From Bythopirellula polymerisocia (GTDB taxonomy: Bacteria; Planctomycetota; Planctomycetia; Pirellulales; Lacipirellulaceae), in assembly GCF_007860015.1 (NCBI RefSeq), contig NZ_SJPS01000004.1, forward strand, positions 1-64,000: DNA of 64,000 nt, given 5' to 3'. The notes beneath the pieces are model-generated. The model had not been told where the DNA came from. It did not search any database and saw only the letters and a program-made list of their open reading frames with translations. Below are positions 1 through 9,146 of the stretch, in pieces (position 1 is the stretch's first letter; the number at the start of each line of letters is the position of its first letter). Position numbers and translations under genes: made by a program.

Positions 1-355
1 TGAGGGCCACTGAAGTGACGACGTTCTCGCTTGTTGGAACTGCTCTCGCTCATCGAATTCTCCAAAGCTTCGCGTTATACTAACGCTCACCTAGGATAAT
101 TCCAATTCCGACTGAGGCAAGACACATCTGCACCGCTGCAAGTTGAAGCCCCAGATCCGCCGCAGCGGATTGTCCAACTTCTGTCAGTTTGGAAATCTGC
201 GAATTGCGTGCGGTCGAATAAACCGAAGTACGTTTCGCTCGCGACCAAGGATGGCATGTCTGGGTGTAATCGTCGAACGTCACACCCCCGAAACGAAACC
301 CCGACAATGGTCGCTTGAGGACAGCATCACGCATCAATGTCTTGACCTGCCGCCG
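1..355. other. Left-edge non-coding stretch
   Basis: No convincing gene is seen between the window edge and the end of the giant beta-helix gene. Short open frames exist on both strands, but they lack a Shine-Dalgarno sequence and any recognisable motif. Confidence 0.5.
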
Positions 356-3300
356 TTATCCGAATACCTGCTCCAGCAGTTCTTCGCTGAGCCACGCTTC
401 GGGGAATTCTTCTGTATCGTTAGAATCGAGGAATCGGAAGTCGAGATGATCAGTGCTCTCTACCTGAAGGAGAACCGTGTCAATCGCTAACATGGTTTCG
501 TAGCTGATTTCCTGTTCCCCTAGAGTCTCGGTGAAGGGAACCGATTCGGCCTCGCTACTTTTCTCGAACTGATGCATTGTCAGAGCGGAATCGATGGCAT
601 CGCGGTATTTCGTTAGGGGGTCTTCGGTAGTGCTTACACGCAGTGATACCGATTCGACAGGTTCGCCGACAGTCAGTATCGCGACCGGTGGCGGCAGCAA
701 TCCTGTGGCACCAAAGGAAACCTGCCACGCCGCCAGATCACTAACGTCGACGTCGGTGTCATCATCACTGTTGCCGTCGGCGCGCACGGCATTCGCCTTG
801 CCAAAACCTCGCTGCCAACTGAGAAAATCCCGACCATCCACATCGCCATCGCTGTCGAAATCAGCCGAAGCCGGGATCTGCGCTTCGTAGGCTCCAATGT
901 CGATCCGCAAGGGGGGAGGACTCCCTGTCAAAACTCCCTGCGCCTCCCGAGCAAATGGCATCCCCCGCTGATCGAACGCGTTCGCATCAAACACGATCCC
1001 CAGATTCCCCGCATCCAAGGCCGGACTCCCCGGCAGGAGCGCGAGGGTCAGCGTCGGTCCCCCATTGTCGGCCAGTGGCCCCAACATCGGGTCTCCGGTG
1101 ACAGTGGCGACTGCGCCCCCGCTACCGTCTTCGATTAGATTGTCGGTACCAGAAAAAGTACCACCAGAGAGGGCCGCAAGATCACCCCCCGAGGTGCTAT
1201 TGGCGACGATCGTGTTGTTTAGCGTCGTCTCCATACCGTAGGTTAGAATACCGCCCCCCTGAAAGCTTGCCGAGTTGCCCGAGAGGGTGCTGTTGGTAAC
1301 CGTCAACGTGTCAAGATTGGCACCGTAGCTGTAGATGCCACCGCCTCTAGCTGCCGAATTGCCCGAGAGGGTGCTGTTGGTGACCGTCGTCGTGCCCCCG
1401 GTGCTGTAGATGCCACCTCCTAGATTACTTGTCGAATTGCCCGAGAGGGTGCTATTGGTGAGGGTCAGTTGATTGCCGCTCCAGATGCCGCCGCCCTTAC
1501 TTTTGGTCGAATTGCCCGAGAGGGTGCTATTGGTGATGGTCACTGAGCCGGTGTTGAAAATGCCGCCACCAAGGAAAATGGCCGAATTGCCCGAGAGGGT
1601 GCTATTGGTGATGGTCATTGTGCCGCCGTTGAGAATGCCTCCGCCAGTTGAATTGGCCGAATTGCCCGAGAGGGTGCTATTGGTGATGGTCAGTTGATTG
1701 CTGTTCCAGATGCCGCCGCCAGTGCTAATGCCGTTGGGAGCCTTGTTATTGGAGAGGGTGCTATCGACTAGCGTCAGGTTGGCGTTGCTCCAGATGCCCC
1801 CCCCTGCGTCACTGTTGGAAGTGGTAGCCATGTTGCCGGTAACGACCACTCCCGTCAGCGTGGTGGTACCGAAGTTGCGCAATCCGCCACCCCGGTCCGT
1901 CAGTCCACCGGTCAGGGTGAGCCCGCTGATGTTGGCGGTCGTCGTACCGGCAACCATCATCACGCGCGACGAGCCCCCCGCGTTGATGGTGAGTTGGTCG
2001 GCCCCCAGGCCAGTCAGTGTCCCGTCATCGCTCAGGGTAAGCATTCCCAGCGCAAGGTTGATTGTCCCGCCGGAAAGGCTGGCATCGAAGGTGATCGTAT
2101 CAGCCCCGGGGTTCGCATTGGTTAACTCGAGCGCTTCACGCAGACTGAGATCATTGGCCGAGTAGTCGCCGTCGCTCTCGTCGCTCAGCGTATCGACCAC
2201 CAGATTAAGCGATTGCACTTCGTAGGCACCGATGTCGATCGTACCATTCTGTCGTACGAAGGGCGCGCCCCGCTGGTCGTTGGCCGGGGAGGAGGCAATC
2301 GACGGATTCCCAGCATCCAAGGCCGGGCTTCCTGGCACCAGTGCATGGGTGGGGGTCGCCCCCCCATTGTCGGTGAGTGTCGTGTTGAGGATCGAGCCCA
2401 ACACCGTGGGTGTGGTGCCATCGCTGTTGGCCAGGATGTCCGTGGCACCGGCCGTAGCGCCGTCCAAGGCTTGGGCGGTCGTCTGGTTGCTGTCGCCGAT
2501 CAGATTGTAGTTGTTGAGGTTGAGCGTGCCGTCTTGTAGGTCGATTTCATTGCCTGAACCACCGGCAGAATTGCCCGAGATGATCGAGTGGCCCACAGTA
2601 GTCACCGCGTTATTTGATAAATAGATACCACCGCCATTACCATTGACCGTGTTGCCCGTGATCGTGCTGTGGGAAATCGTGACCACTGGATTATTCCACG
2701 CTCGGAGGCCACCACCATCATCGCCTGCCAAGTTGCCGGAGATAGTTGTGTTGGTGATGATCAGGTTTGAGTTGGGGTTTCCAGTAAAAATTCCTCCCCC
2801 ATCGCCCAATGCAGCGGAAGCGGTATTTCCAGAAATCGTACTGCCGGTAATGGTCAAGTCGCCGGTGTTCCAGATGCCACCTCCGGCGTCAACGGCTGCC
2901 GCAGTGGCAGTATTGCCAGTGATCACCATATCGGAAAGTGTAGTGGTGGCAGAGGCGGTGTTGCGCAATCCGCCACCCCGGTCCGTCAGTCCACCGGTCA
3001 GGGTGAGCCCGCTGATGTTGGCGGTCGTCGTGCCTGCAACCAGTATCACGCGCGACGAGCCACCCGCGTCGATCGAAAGCTTAGTTGCCCCCAGGCCAGT
3101 CAGTGTAACATCGTCGCTCAGGGTAAGCATTCCCAGCGCAAGGTTGATTGTCCCGCCGGAAAGGCTGGCATCGAAGGTGATGTTGTCGGCGCCCGGATTG
3201 GCGTTTGCCAATAGGGTGGCTTCGCGGAGGCTTAGATTGTTCGTTGCATAGATACCGTCGAAGCTGTCGTCGAGGGTGCTTACTACCAATCCACCGCCGG

Positions 3301-4552
3301 GGATGGTGACATCGTTGAATTCATAGGCGCCGATGTCCACACGATCGAACATGATGCGCGGAAACCCGCTCCCCCGCTGGTCATTGGCCGGGGGGGAGGC
3401 AATCGCCGGGTTGCCGGCATTGATCGCTGGGCTTGCTGGCACCAGCGCGTGTGTCAGCGTTTGCCCCCCATTGTTGGCCAGCATTGTGTCGAGGATCGAG
3501 CCAAGCGCCGTGGGATTCGTGCCATTGCTGGTAGCCAGAATGTCCGTGGCCCCGGCGCCAACGCCGAACAAGGCTTGGGCGGTCGTCTGGCTGCTGTCGC
3601 CGATCAGGTTGAAGTTGTTGAGGTTGACCGTACCGCCTTGTAGGCGGATTTCATTGCCTAGAGTAGCAGAAGAATTGCCCGACACGATCGTGTGACTGAG
3701 GGTCGTGGTGCCGAAACTGTGGTAAATGCCGGCGCCCCAGGAATTAGCCGAATTGCGCGAGATGGTGCTACTGGTGATCGTGGTGGTACCGCCATTGTTC
3801 CAAATGCCGCCGCCATTGGAACCGGCCGAGTTGCCGGAGAGGGTACTATTGGTGATGGTCACTGTGCCGAGAACGCTGTTGAAAATGCCACCGCCACCAG
3901 AATTGGCCGAGTTGCCCGAGAGGGTGCTATTGGTGATGGTCAGTATATTGCTGTTCCAGATGCCGCCGCCAGAACTAGTTCCGTTGGGAGCCATGTTATT
4001 GGAGACAGTGCTATCGGCGAGCGTCAGGTTGCCATTGCTCCAGATGCCCCCACCTGCGTTCGTGCCATTGGTAGTAGCCGTATTGCCTGTGACCACCACA
4101 TGCGTAAGTGTGGTGGAAGCAGGACTGTAGTTGCGTAGTCCGCCACCCTGGTCCGCCTGCCCACCGGTTAGCGTGAGCCCGCTGATATTGGTGGTCGTAC
4201 CGGTAACCCGCATCACGCGCGAAGAGCCACCGGCATTGATGGTAAGATTGTTTGCGCCGGGACCGGTGACCGTAAGATTCTGGCCAATAGTCAGTTGCCC
4301 CAGCGTGAGGTTGATTGTGCCGGTAACCGAGAAGTCGATCGTTTCTCCAGCCGGGGCCAGTGCGATTGCATCGCGCAGGGAAATATCGCCGTCGACAATG
4401 CTGCCGTCGGCTTCGTCCATGAGTGTGTTGACCGTGATAGACAATAACCGTCGGTCTTCCAACGCTTCCACCCGCAAACGCCGGGCATAGGGAGACGTGA
4501 TCCAAGAAGTTGCCTGCCGAGAGCGCGAGAATAGGCGTGAAGAACGAGACAT
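356..4552 (-). CDS. Giant secreted beta-helix protein (LEPR-XLL, choice-of-anchor Q type, dockerin-like tail)
   Basis: A 1398-residue exported or surface protein of unknown binding target. The N-terminus carries the planctomycete LEPR-XLL motif (LEDRRLL, residues 31-37) in place of a classical signal peptide. Three blocks follow, each opening with a CSLREAI-like segment (SLRDAI or SLREA) and filled with right-handed beta-helix repeats of the form NSTLSGNSA..GGGI. Blocks end in a choice-of-anchor Q motif (SPA.(N/D)AGN...DQRG...DIGAYE). A dockerin-like segment (DFDSDGDVDGRDFLSWQR) lies near residue 1235, followed by an acidic tail of about 110 residues. Blocks two and three are nearly identical at DNA level, about 1086 bp apart. 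Such proteins are usually taken to be adhesins or matrix components; the substrate is not inferable here. Confidence 0.85.
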   Translation of the reverse strand: MSRSSRLFSRSRQATSWITSPYARRLRVEALEDRRLLSITVNTLMDEADGSIVDGDISLRDAIALAPAGETIDFSVTGTINLTLGQLTIGQNLTVTGPGANNLTINAGGSSRVMRVTGTTTNISGLTLTGGQADQGGGLRNYSPASTTLTHVVVTGNTATTNGTNAGGGIWSNGNLTLADSTVSNNMAPNGTSSGGGIWNSNILTITNSTLSGNSANSGGGGIFNSVLGTVTITNSTLSGNSAGSNGGGIWNNGGTTTITSSTISRNSANSWGAGIYHSFGTTTLSHTIVSGNSSATLGNEIRLQGGTVNLNNFNLIGDSSQTTAQALFGVGAGATDILATSNGTNPTALGSILDTMLANNGGQTLTHALVPASPAINAGNPAIASPPANDQRGSGFPRIMFDRVDIGAYEFNDVTIPGGGLVVSTLDDSFDGIYATNNLSLREATLLANANPGADNITFDASLSGGTINLALGMLTLSDDVTLTGLGATKLSIDAGGSSRVILVAGTTTANISGLTLTGGLTDRGGGLRNTASATTTLSDMVITGNTATAAAVDAGGGIWNTGDLTITGSTISGNTASAALGDGGGIFTGNPNSNLIITNTTISGNLAGDDGGGLRAWNNPVVTISHSTITGNTVNGNGGGIYLSNNAVTTVGHSIISGNSAGGSGNEIDLQDGTLNLNNYNLIGDSNQTTAQALDGATAGATDILANSDGTTPTVLGSILNTTLTDNGGATPTHALVPGSPALDAGNPSIASSPANDQRGAPFVRQNGTIDIGAYEVQSLNLVVDTLSDESDGDYSANDLSLREALELTNANPGADTITFDASLSGGTINLALGMLTLSDDGTLTGLGADQLTINAGGSSRVMMVAGTTTANISGLTLTGGLTDRGGGLRNFGTTTLTGVVVTGNMATTSNSDAGGGIWSNANLTLVDSTLSNNKAPNGISTGGGIWNSNQLTITNSTLSGNSANSTGGGILNGGTMTITNSTLSGNSAIFLGGGIFNTGSVTITNSTLSGNSTKSKGGGIWSGNQLTLTNSTLSGNSTSNLGGGIYSTGGTTTVTNSTLSGNSAARGGGIYSYGANLDTLTVTNSTLSGNSASFQGGGILTYGMETTLNNTIVANSTSGGDLAALSGGTFSGTDNLIEDGSGGAVATVTGDPMLGPLADNGGPTLTLALLPGSPALDAGNLGIVFDANAFDQRGMPFAREAQGVLTGSPPPLRIDIGAYEAQIPASADFDSDGDVDGRDFLSWQRGFGKANAVRADGNSDDDTDVDVSDLAAWQVSFGATGLLPPPVAILTVGEPVESVSLRVSTTEDPLTKYRDAIDSALTMHQFEKSSEAESVPFTETLGEQEISYETMLAIDTVLLQVESTDHLDFRFLDSNDTEEFPEAWLSEELLEQVFG
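1875..3180. repeat. Internal ~1086-bp-offset direct repeat in the beta-helix gene
   Basis: The segments starting at 1875 and 2961 (both beginning ttgcgcaatccgccacc) are almost identical for about 75 bp. The segments around 2041 and 3127 (gcattcccagcgcaaggttg) match at the same offset. This marks a relatively recent duplication of a whole CSLREAI plus beta-helix block. Shorter 60-75 bp repeats (gaattgcccgagagggtgct) are scattered through 1330-1690 and 3830-3930. Confidence 0.8.
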
Positions 4553-6100
4553 GCGGACCCCTCTTTGGTGGTGTATCGATAGTGCAATAGATCGACGAGG
4601 ATTACTCCCAGTCTAACCACTAGAACCCCCTCAAAGCAATCTCTTCGCGGCTTGCTATTCTCTGCAACTACCCGTCCTGACACACCCCCCGGCTGATTGC
4701 TCTGAGCCGAACGTGCTGCTGGCCAAAATCTAAGCCTCACCCTCTGACATACTAACTAGGTTCCGTAACGCCAAAGGCCCGAGGGCATGCAAAGAAAACT
4801 ACCCATTGGTTTCAGATTTGTGACGTCCATCTTGATCTCAGTAGGTTTATTCCCGTCGGCGAGTCACCGGGCTGGAGTTGGGGGTTATCTAATTTGGCCT
4901 GTTTGCAACCAGGAAGTGGCGAGTTCAAAACAGCATCGCGGTCATGACTCATCGGTCGTCTCGCCTCTGGTGGTTTGCTTCGGGTCAATCTCGCATCGGT
5001 TGCATCAACCGACGCGGCTGGGCAGCAGACTTAACTCGCGGCGGTGCTCACGCCCTCTGGCGATAACTGCATTGAGCTAAGTCGCTCGTTTTTATCGACC
5101 GCACAACTTGATAAGGTAGCTTTGACTCCCAAAATCGCTCTGTGAAGTGCTCCAAATCGGCCTCGTGTGAACTGCTGGGGCATTCCTCCGCCCTTGACTT
5201 AGTGCCCCCTGGCTTGCCTCCTTCTATCCAGCCAAATAGGGTTCATCTGAGTAAAGCAAGCGCTGGGTTCATCGCATTGGGGTGGTTCCGGAACCTGGGC
5301 GTGAGTGGCGGTATTTTCTGCTCGGGCAGTCAGGGCCTAACCCAATACCGAAATACCTCCAATCCCCTCCCCGGCCGCTACCGCGTCCGACCCTCCCAGG
5401 GATGGGTATTGGGAGAGGCAGTTTGTCGCAACTTTGCGCAAGTTTTTGGCCGCGCGATTTGTTAGAATCTCAAACTAAGCTGTTAGCCGTTAGCTATTAG
5501 TTTTTAGCCTGAGATCACCGCAGTTTCGCCTTTTTTCTGGCTAAATGCTAACAGCTAATAGCTAATAAGCCTGAAGCAGCAAACACCGTGGATTCAAGTT
5601 TCTGGGTCAGCAACTGTTTTCACTTCGAGTAAGAATCAGCCTTTGTACAAGTTGCCGTGGCCGACGTTCGTGCTGCGCTGTTGTTTGACAACTGAACCCG
5701 TTTCTCACTAGCTCAGGTAGCCACCTCGCTCGCAACGACTGGGCTAGAGATCCGTCGGTAGATAGCCTGGCCTTCGATTGCGCGAAGCGATTTCTTTTTG
5801 TCACGCGGAGACGTAGTTTTGTATTACAAAACTCACATAAACCTAAGGAGTCGTATGCCACGTAAGTCATTGCCTGCCAATGAGTTGAAGCGAACAGCAC
5901 TACTAGAAAAAGAGGGAGTTTTGTTTTGTAAAAAAAGTTTTCTACGAAATGACCGTGACAAAACCCCTGCACCGGTGCGCAGAAGCGATAGAAGATGGTT
6001 GGGCTTTCGCACCGCTCGGTTGCCCGGCGGATCCCTGATCTGAAAGTTGGATGTGAATCTTGACCGCCATTCTGCGTCGAGAGGTTTCGATTCCAATCCG
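4553..6100. other. Repeat-bearing non-coding gap
   Basis: About 1.5 kb between two minus-strand genes. Several open frames of 80-210 codons exist, but none has a family motif, and the longest mostly overlap the carboxypeptidase gene antisense or out of frame. The recognisable content is a palindromic pair of gttagctattag-type repeats near 5478-5571. Confidence 0.5.
5478..5571. repeat. Inverted pair of the gttagctattag dispersed repeat
   Basis: The left arm aagctgttagccgttagc runs into tattag (5478-5510). The right arm, ggctaaatgctaacagctaa continuing into tagctaataagcc (5539-5571), is the same motif inverted. The two could fold into a hairpin. Related copies occur at 47675-47700, 54371-54402 and 54452-54476. 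Confidence 0.7.
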
Positions 6101-7615
6101 CTATAGCCCGTAGAGTTCTCCATACTTTGCCGAAAGCTGACCAATGAGTGCCTCGTGCGACAGAGGCTTGCCCGTAATTCGTTCGGCCAACTCGGCGGCA
6201 GAGTAGCGCTTGCCGTGGCGGTGGATTTTTTCGCGGAGCCATTCTCGCAAAGTGAGGAATTCGCCGCGGCGGAATTGGGCGTTAAGATCGCCCAGGTCTT
6301 CGTTGGCTTGGGCAAAGAATTGGGCTGCGTACAAGTTGCCTAGGGTGTAAGTGGGAAAGTAACCGAACAGGCCGGCGCTCCAATGCACGTCTTGCAACAC
6401 GCCGTCAGCAGCGGTGGGAGATACCACGCCCAGGAACTCGTGATACTTTTTATTCCAGGCACCTGGCAAGTCAGCCACCGAAAGCTGATCTTCCAGCAGG
6501 GCCTTTTCCAATTCGAAGCGGATGAGGATATGCAAATTGTAGGTGACTTCATCGGCCTCAACGCGAATCAGCGAGGGTTCCACATCGTTGATCGCACCGT
6601 AGAAGTTGGAGCACGTCACGTCGCTCAAGGCCTGGGGAAACTCTTTCTGGGCGACGGGGAAAAAATACTCCCAGAATGCGCGGCTGCGGCCTACTTGGTT
6701 TTCCCACATACGGGATTGCGATTCGTGGATACCCAGCGAGACATATTCACCAGTCGGCAAGCCAAACTGATCCGAAGGCAACCCTTGATCATAGATGCCA
6801 TGGCCCGCTTCGTGGAGAACGCTAAAAAAGCAATCGGAAAACCAATGCTCGTCGTAACGCGTGGTCAGCCGCACGTCGTTGGGTCCGGGCATGCAACAAA
6901 AGGGATGATCGGTGGCATCGAGCCGACCGGCCGAGAAATCAAAGCCGATCGCCGCGGCGGCCTGTTTGCCAAAGGTCTCTTGCACGCTTGCCGGATAATG
7001 GCGGGTCAGGATGCTGACATCGGGGCGCTTCGCGCTGCCGGCAATGGCCTGCACGAGTGGAACCAACGCATCTCGGAGGTCAGCCAGGACGCAGGTGATA
7101 TTTGCCGTTGTTTCGCCCGGTTCGTAGTCGTCGAGCAGGGGATCATAGGGCGTGGCTTCAAATCCGAGGGCTGCTGCTTCCTGTTTCTTGAGCCCGACCA
7201 TTTTTTCGAGAATCGGTTCAAACGCGGCAAAGTTGTTCGCCTTGCGAGCCGCAGCCCAGACCTGCTGCCCTTCGACAGCAGTGCGAGTTAGCTGCTCGAC
7301 AAGCGTCTGGGGCAATTTTGTCTTCTTGTTGTAGTCATGCTGCAAGTGCCGAATCACTGCGCCGGTGTCACTGGTTGGGTCGGCGGCCAGCGGACTATCG
7401 GCAAGCGCAGAAAGCCATTCGCCGATCATAGGATCAGTTTGTTTCTGATGCACCAATCCAGCGACATGAGCGGCCTGGTCGGCCCGATGCTGCCCACCCG
7501 CCGGTGGCATCTTGGTCCGCTCGTCCCACTCAAGCAGCTCTTGGATGCTGGAGAGGATGGCTGCCTCGCGGGTGTGGGTGGCGAGCAGATCGTAGGTTTC
7601 GTCATGCTGATTCAT
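6101..7615 (-). CDS. M32 family metallocarboxypeptidase (Taq-type)
   Basis: A cytoplasmic zinc carboxypeptidase of 504 residues, the usual size for peptidase family M32, which removes C-terminal amino acids from peptides. The zinc-binding HEAGH motif lies at residues 268-272. The third ligand Glu sits in HESQSR at about residue 298, followed by the conserved MWENQVGR segment. The all-alpha C-terminal half (for example NLYAAQFF and GEFLTLREWLREKIHRHG) is typical of the family. The gene stands alone, divergent from the BshB1-like gene 144 bp away. The assignment is firm; the physiological substrate is unknown. Confidence 0.93.
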   Translation of the reverse strand: MNQHDETYDLLATHTREAAILSSIQELLEWDERTKMPPAGGQHRADQAAHVAGLVHQKQTDPMIGEWLSALADSPLAADPTSDTGAVIRHLQHDYNKKTKLPQTLVEQLTRTAVEGQQVWAAARKANNFAAFEPILEKMVGLKKQEAAALGFEATPYDPLLDDYEPGETTANITCVLADLRDALVPLVQAIAGSAKRPDVSILTRHYPASVQETFGKQAAAAIGFDFSAGRLDATDHPFCCMPGPNDVRLTTRYDEHWFSDCFFSVLHEAGHGIYDQGLPSDQFGLPTGEYVSLGIHESQSRMWENQVGRSRAFWEYFFPVAQKEFPQALSDVTCSNFYGAINDVEPSLIRVEADEVTYNLHILIRFELEKALLEDQLSVADLPGAWNKKYHEFLGVVSPTAADGVLQDVHWSAGLFGYFPTYTLGNLYAAQFFAQANEDLGDLNAQFRRGEFLTLREWLREKIHRHGKRYSAAELAERITGKPLSHEALIGQLSAKYGELYGL

Positions 7616-7759
7616 GATTCATGTCTTTCAGCTTGCTGGGTAAGTGGCAACTTCAGTACTGGCCAGTTAGAGGTTATGATAGCCGGGTTGTTAACGTAAG
7701 TCAGGGGAGTTGACTCAAGCAAGGGACGCCGTGAATTCCTCAAACATAAAGGTTGATCC

Positions 7760-8449
7760 ATGCTCGATATCCTCGTAATCGCTCCGCACCCTGATGATGC
7801 TGAGCTTGGCATGGGAGGTGCCATCGTTAAGTTTATATCCGAGGGATTGCGTGTGGGGGTGCTGGATCTTACCAGTGGTGAGCCGACGCCGCATGGGTCA
7901 TTGGAAATTCGCGATCAAGAGACGGCAGCGGCCACGAAGATTTTGGGGCTCGAATGGCGTGAGAATCTGGGCCTCCCGAATCGCTCTCTGGAAGCGACAC
8001 TCGAAAATCGCGCGAAGTTAGCGGAAGTGTTTCGGCGCACGCGACCGAGATGGCTGTTCGCACCGTATTGGGTCGATGCCCATCCCGACCACGTGGCAGC
8101 AACGGAGTTAGTCGAAGCGGCGCGGTTCTGGTCGAAACTCACAAAAAGTGAACTCGCCGGTGAGCCGCACCATCCTGAGCGGATTTTTAATTATTACTGT
8201 GTGCATTTGAAGCTGGTGCCGCAGCCGGCCTTTGTGTTGGATATCACCGCCGAGTGGGAACAAAAGGTCGCTGCCATCCGGTCGTACGAAAGCCAGTTCA
8301 TCACGGGTCGACCGACGCAGTCTCCCACGTTCCTCGACCAGCTTCGAGATGAGGCAGCGTTTTGGGGAAAGTCGATTGGCCGTCCGTACGGTGAGCCATT
8401 TACGTGTCGGGAGCCGATGGGATTGAAGTCAATGGCCGAGTTGCTGTGA
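7760..8449 (+). CDS. bshB1: Bacillithiol biosynthesis deacetylase BshB1-like (PIG-L/LmbE family)
   Basis: A 229-residue zinc-dependent N-deacetylase. In bacillithiol synthesis BshB1 removes the acetyl group from GlcNAc-malate. The metal-binding motif APHPDDAELGMGG lies at residues 8-20 (His10, Asp12, Asp13), and the second metal motif HPDH at 108-111. The LDLTSGEPTPHGS and RDQETAAA segments are characteristic of the BshB1 subgroup rather than other LmbE proteins. Nothing else from the bshA/bshC pathway is in the window, so the role rests on subfamily resemblance. The first ATG is used; a weak purine stretch precedes it. Confidence 0.85.
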   Translation: MLDILVIAPHPDDAELGMGGAIVKFISEGLRVGVLDLTSGEPTPHGSLEIRDQETAAATKILGLEWRENLGLPNRSLEATLENRAKLAEVFRRTRPRWLFAPYWVDAHPDHVAATELVEAARFWSKLTKSELAGEPHHPERIFNYYCVHLKLVPQPAFVLDITAEWEQKVAAIRSYESQFITGRPTQSPTFLDQLRDEAAFWGKSIGRPYGEPFTCREPMGLKSMAELL

Positions 8450-8491
8450 GGATGTATTCTGAATCTTGGCCATACTTGATAGAATGTGGTT

Positions 8492-8695
8492 ATGGAACCC
8501 ACTCGTGATATTCTGGTGCGAAAGTCTACTTTGGCCGAGCAAGGCAATGAGACTGATCTTCAAAACATGACACCCGCCGAACGAATGGCGATGGTGTGGC
8601 CATTGACAATAGCAGCATGGGCCATGAAAGGCGAAGACATTGCTAGCCAAAGACTTCAGCGACATGTTGTGCGCATTGAACGACGCAGGCGTTGA
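8492..8695 (+). CDS. Small basic-tailed protein overlapping a nucleotidyltransferase gene
   Basis: A 67-residue protein with the motif NMTPAERMAMVWPLTIAAWA in its centre and an arginine-rich end (RHVVRIERRRR). No family is assigned with certainty. I chose the ATG at 8492; an in-frame GTG two codons upstream is possible. Its 3' end overlaps the start of the nucleotidyltransferase gene by 56 bp in another frame, so the two are probably translated as a pair. The layout resembles two-gene toxin-antitoxin or guard modules built on nucleotidyltransferases, but that role is inference. Confidence 0.6.
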   Translation: MEPTRDILVRKSTLAEQGNETDLQNMTPAERMAMVWPLTIAAWAMKGEDIASQRLQRHVVRIERRRR

Positions 8696-9089
8696 TTACC
8701 TTGTGGTTGGAGCTTTTGCTTTGGCCGCTCATGGAAACGTACGCGCGACAGGTGACATCGACATTTGGGTTCGGCCTACTCCAGACAACGCTCAGAAAGT
8801 ATGGAATGCTTTGGAGATATTTGGGGCACCTCGTCGAGGCATGTCCGTGGAAGACTTCTGTAATCTTGATATCGTCTTTCAAATTGGCGTGGCCCCATTT
8901 CGAATAGATCTTCTTACAGCAATAGATGGTGTTGAATTTCCAGATGCGTGGCAGAACAGGCTTGAGACGTCCTTTGGTGAAATTGACTTGGCGGTAATCG
9001 GCCGGCGAGAACTATTGGTCAATAAAAAGGCATCGGGCCGTCCGAAAGACTTGGTGGATGCCGCTTGGCTGGAATCGCAAAACGGCTAA
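8640..9089 (+). CDS. Nucleotidyltransferase-fold protein (DUF6036/AbiEii-like)
   Basis: A 149-residue minimal nucleotidyltransferase. It has the glycine-containing motif VVGAFALAAHG (residues 22-32) followed by the metal-binding DID at 39-41 (RATGDIDIWV). A basic GRPKDLVDA motif near the C-terminus is typical of this group. The start is probably TTG at 8640, giving a 56-bp overlap with the small gene upstream; a later ATG at 8664 (MLCALNDAG) would drop eight residues. Proteins of this type can transfer nucleotides to RNA or protein targets, and some act as toxins. The substrate cannot be read from sequence. Confidence 0.75.
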   Translation: MLAKDFSDMLCALNDAGVDYLVVGAFALAAHGNVRATGDIDIWVRPTPDNAQKVWNALEIFGAPRRGMSVEDFCNLDIVFQIGVAPFRIDLLTAIDGVEFPDAWQNRLETSFGEIDLAVIGRRELLVNKKASGRPKDLVDAAWLESQNG

Positions 9090-9146
9090 GATTCGGTGTG
9101 CCATCTACTTCCACCGCATGCACCGATTTGTCACTAACCTGAAACT

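Noticed and set aside
1473..4490. Long open frames on the plus strand across the giant beta-helix gene
   Set aside because: They are repetitive Pro/Leu/Val-rich readings of the opposite strand of a repeat protein, with no start signals. They are shadows of the minus-strand gene.
4787..5465. Two open frames of about 100 codons in the gap after the giant gene
   Set aside because: No ribosome site, no motif, and unlike any protein composition expected here.
5607..6315. Frames of 160-211 codons overlapping the end of the M32 gene
   Set aside because: They overlap a well-supported gene and show no family features.
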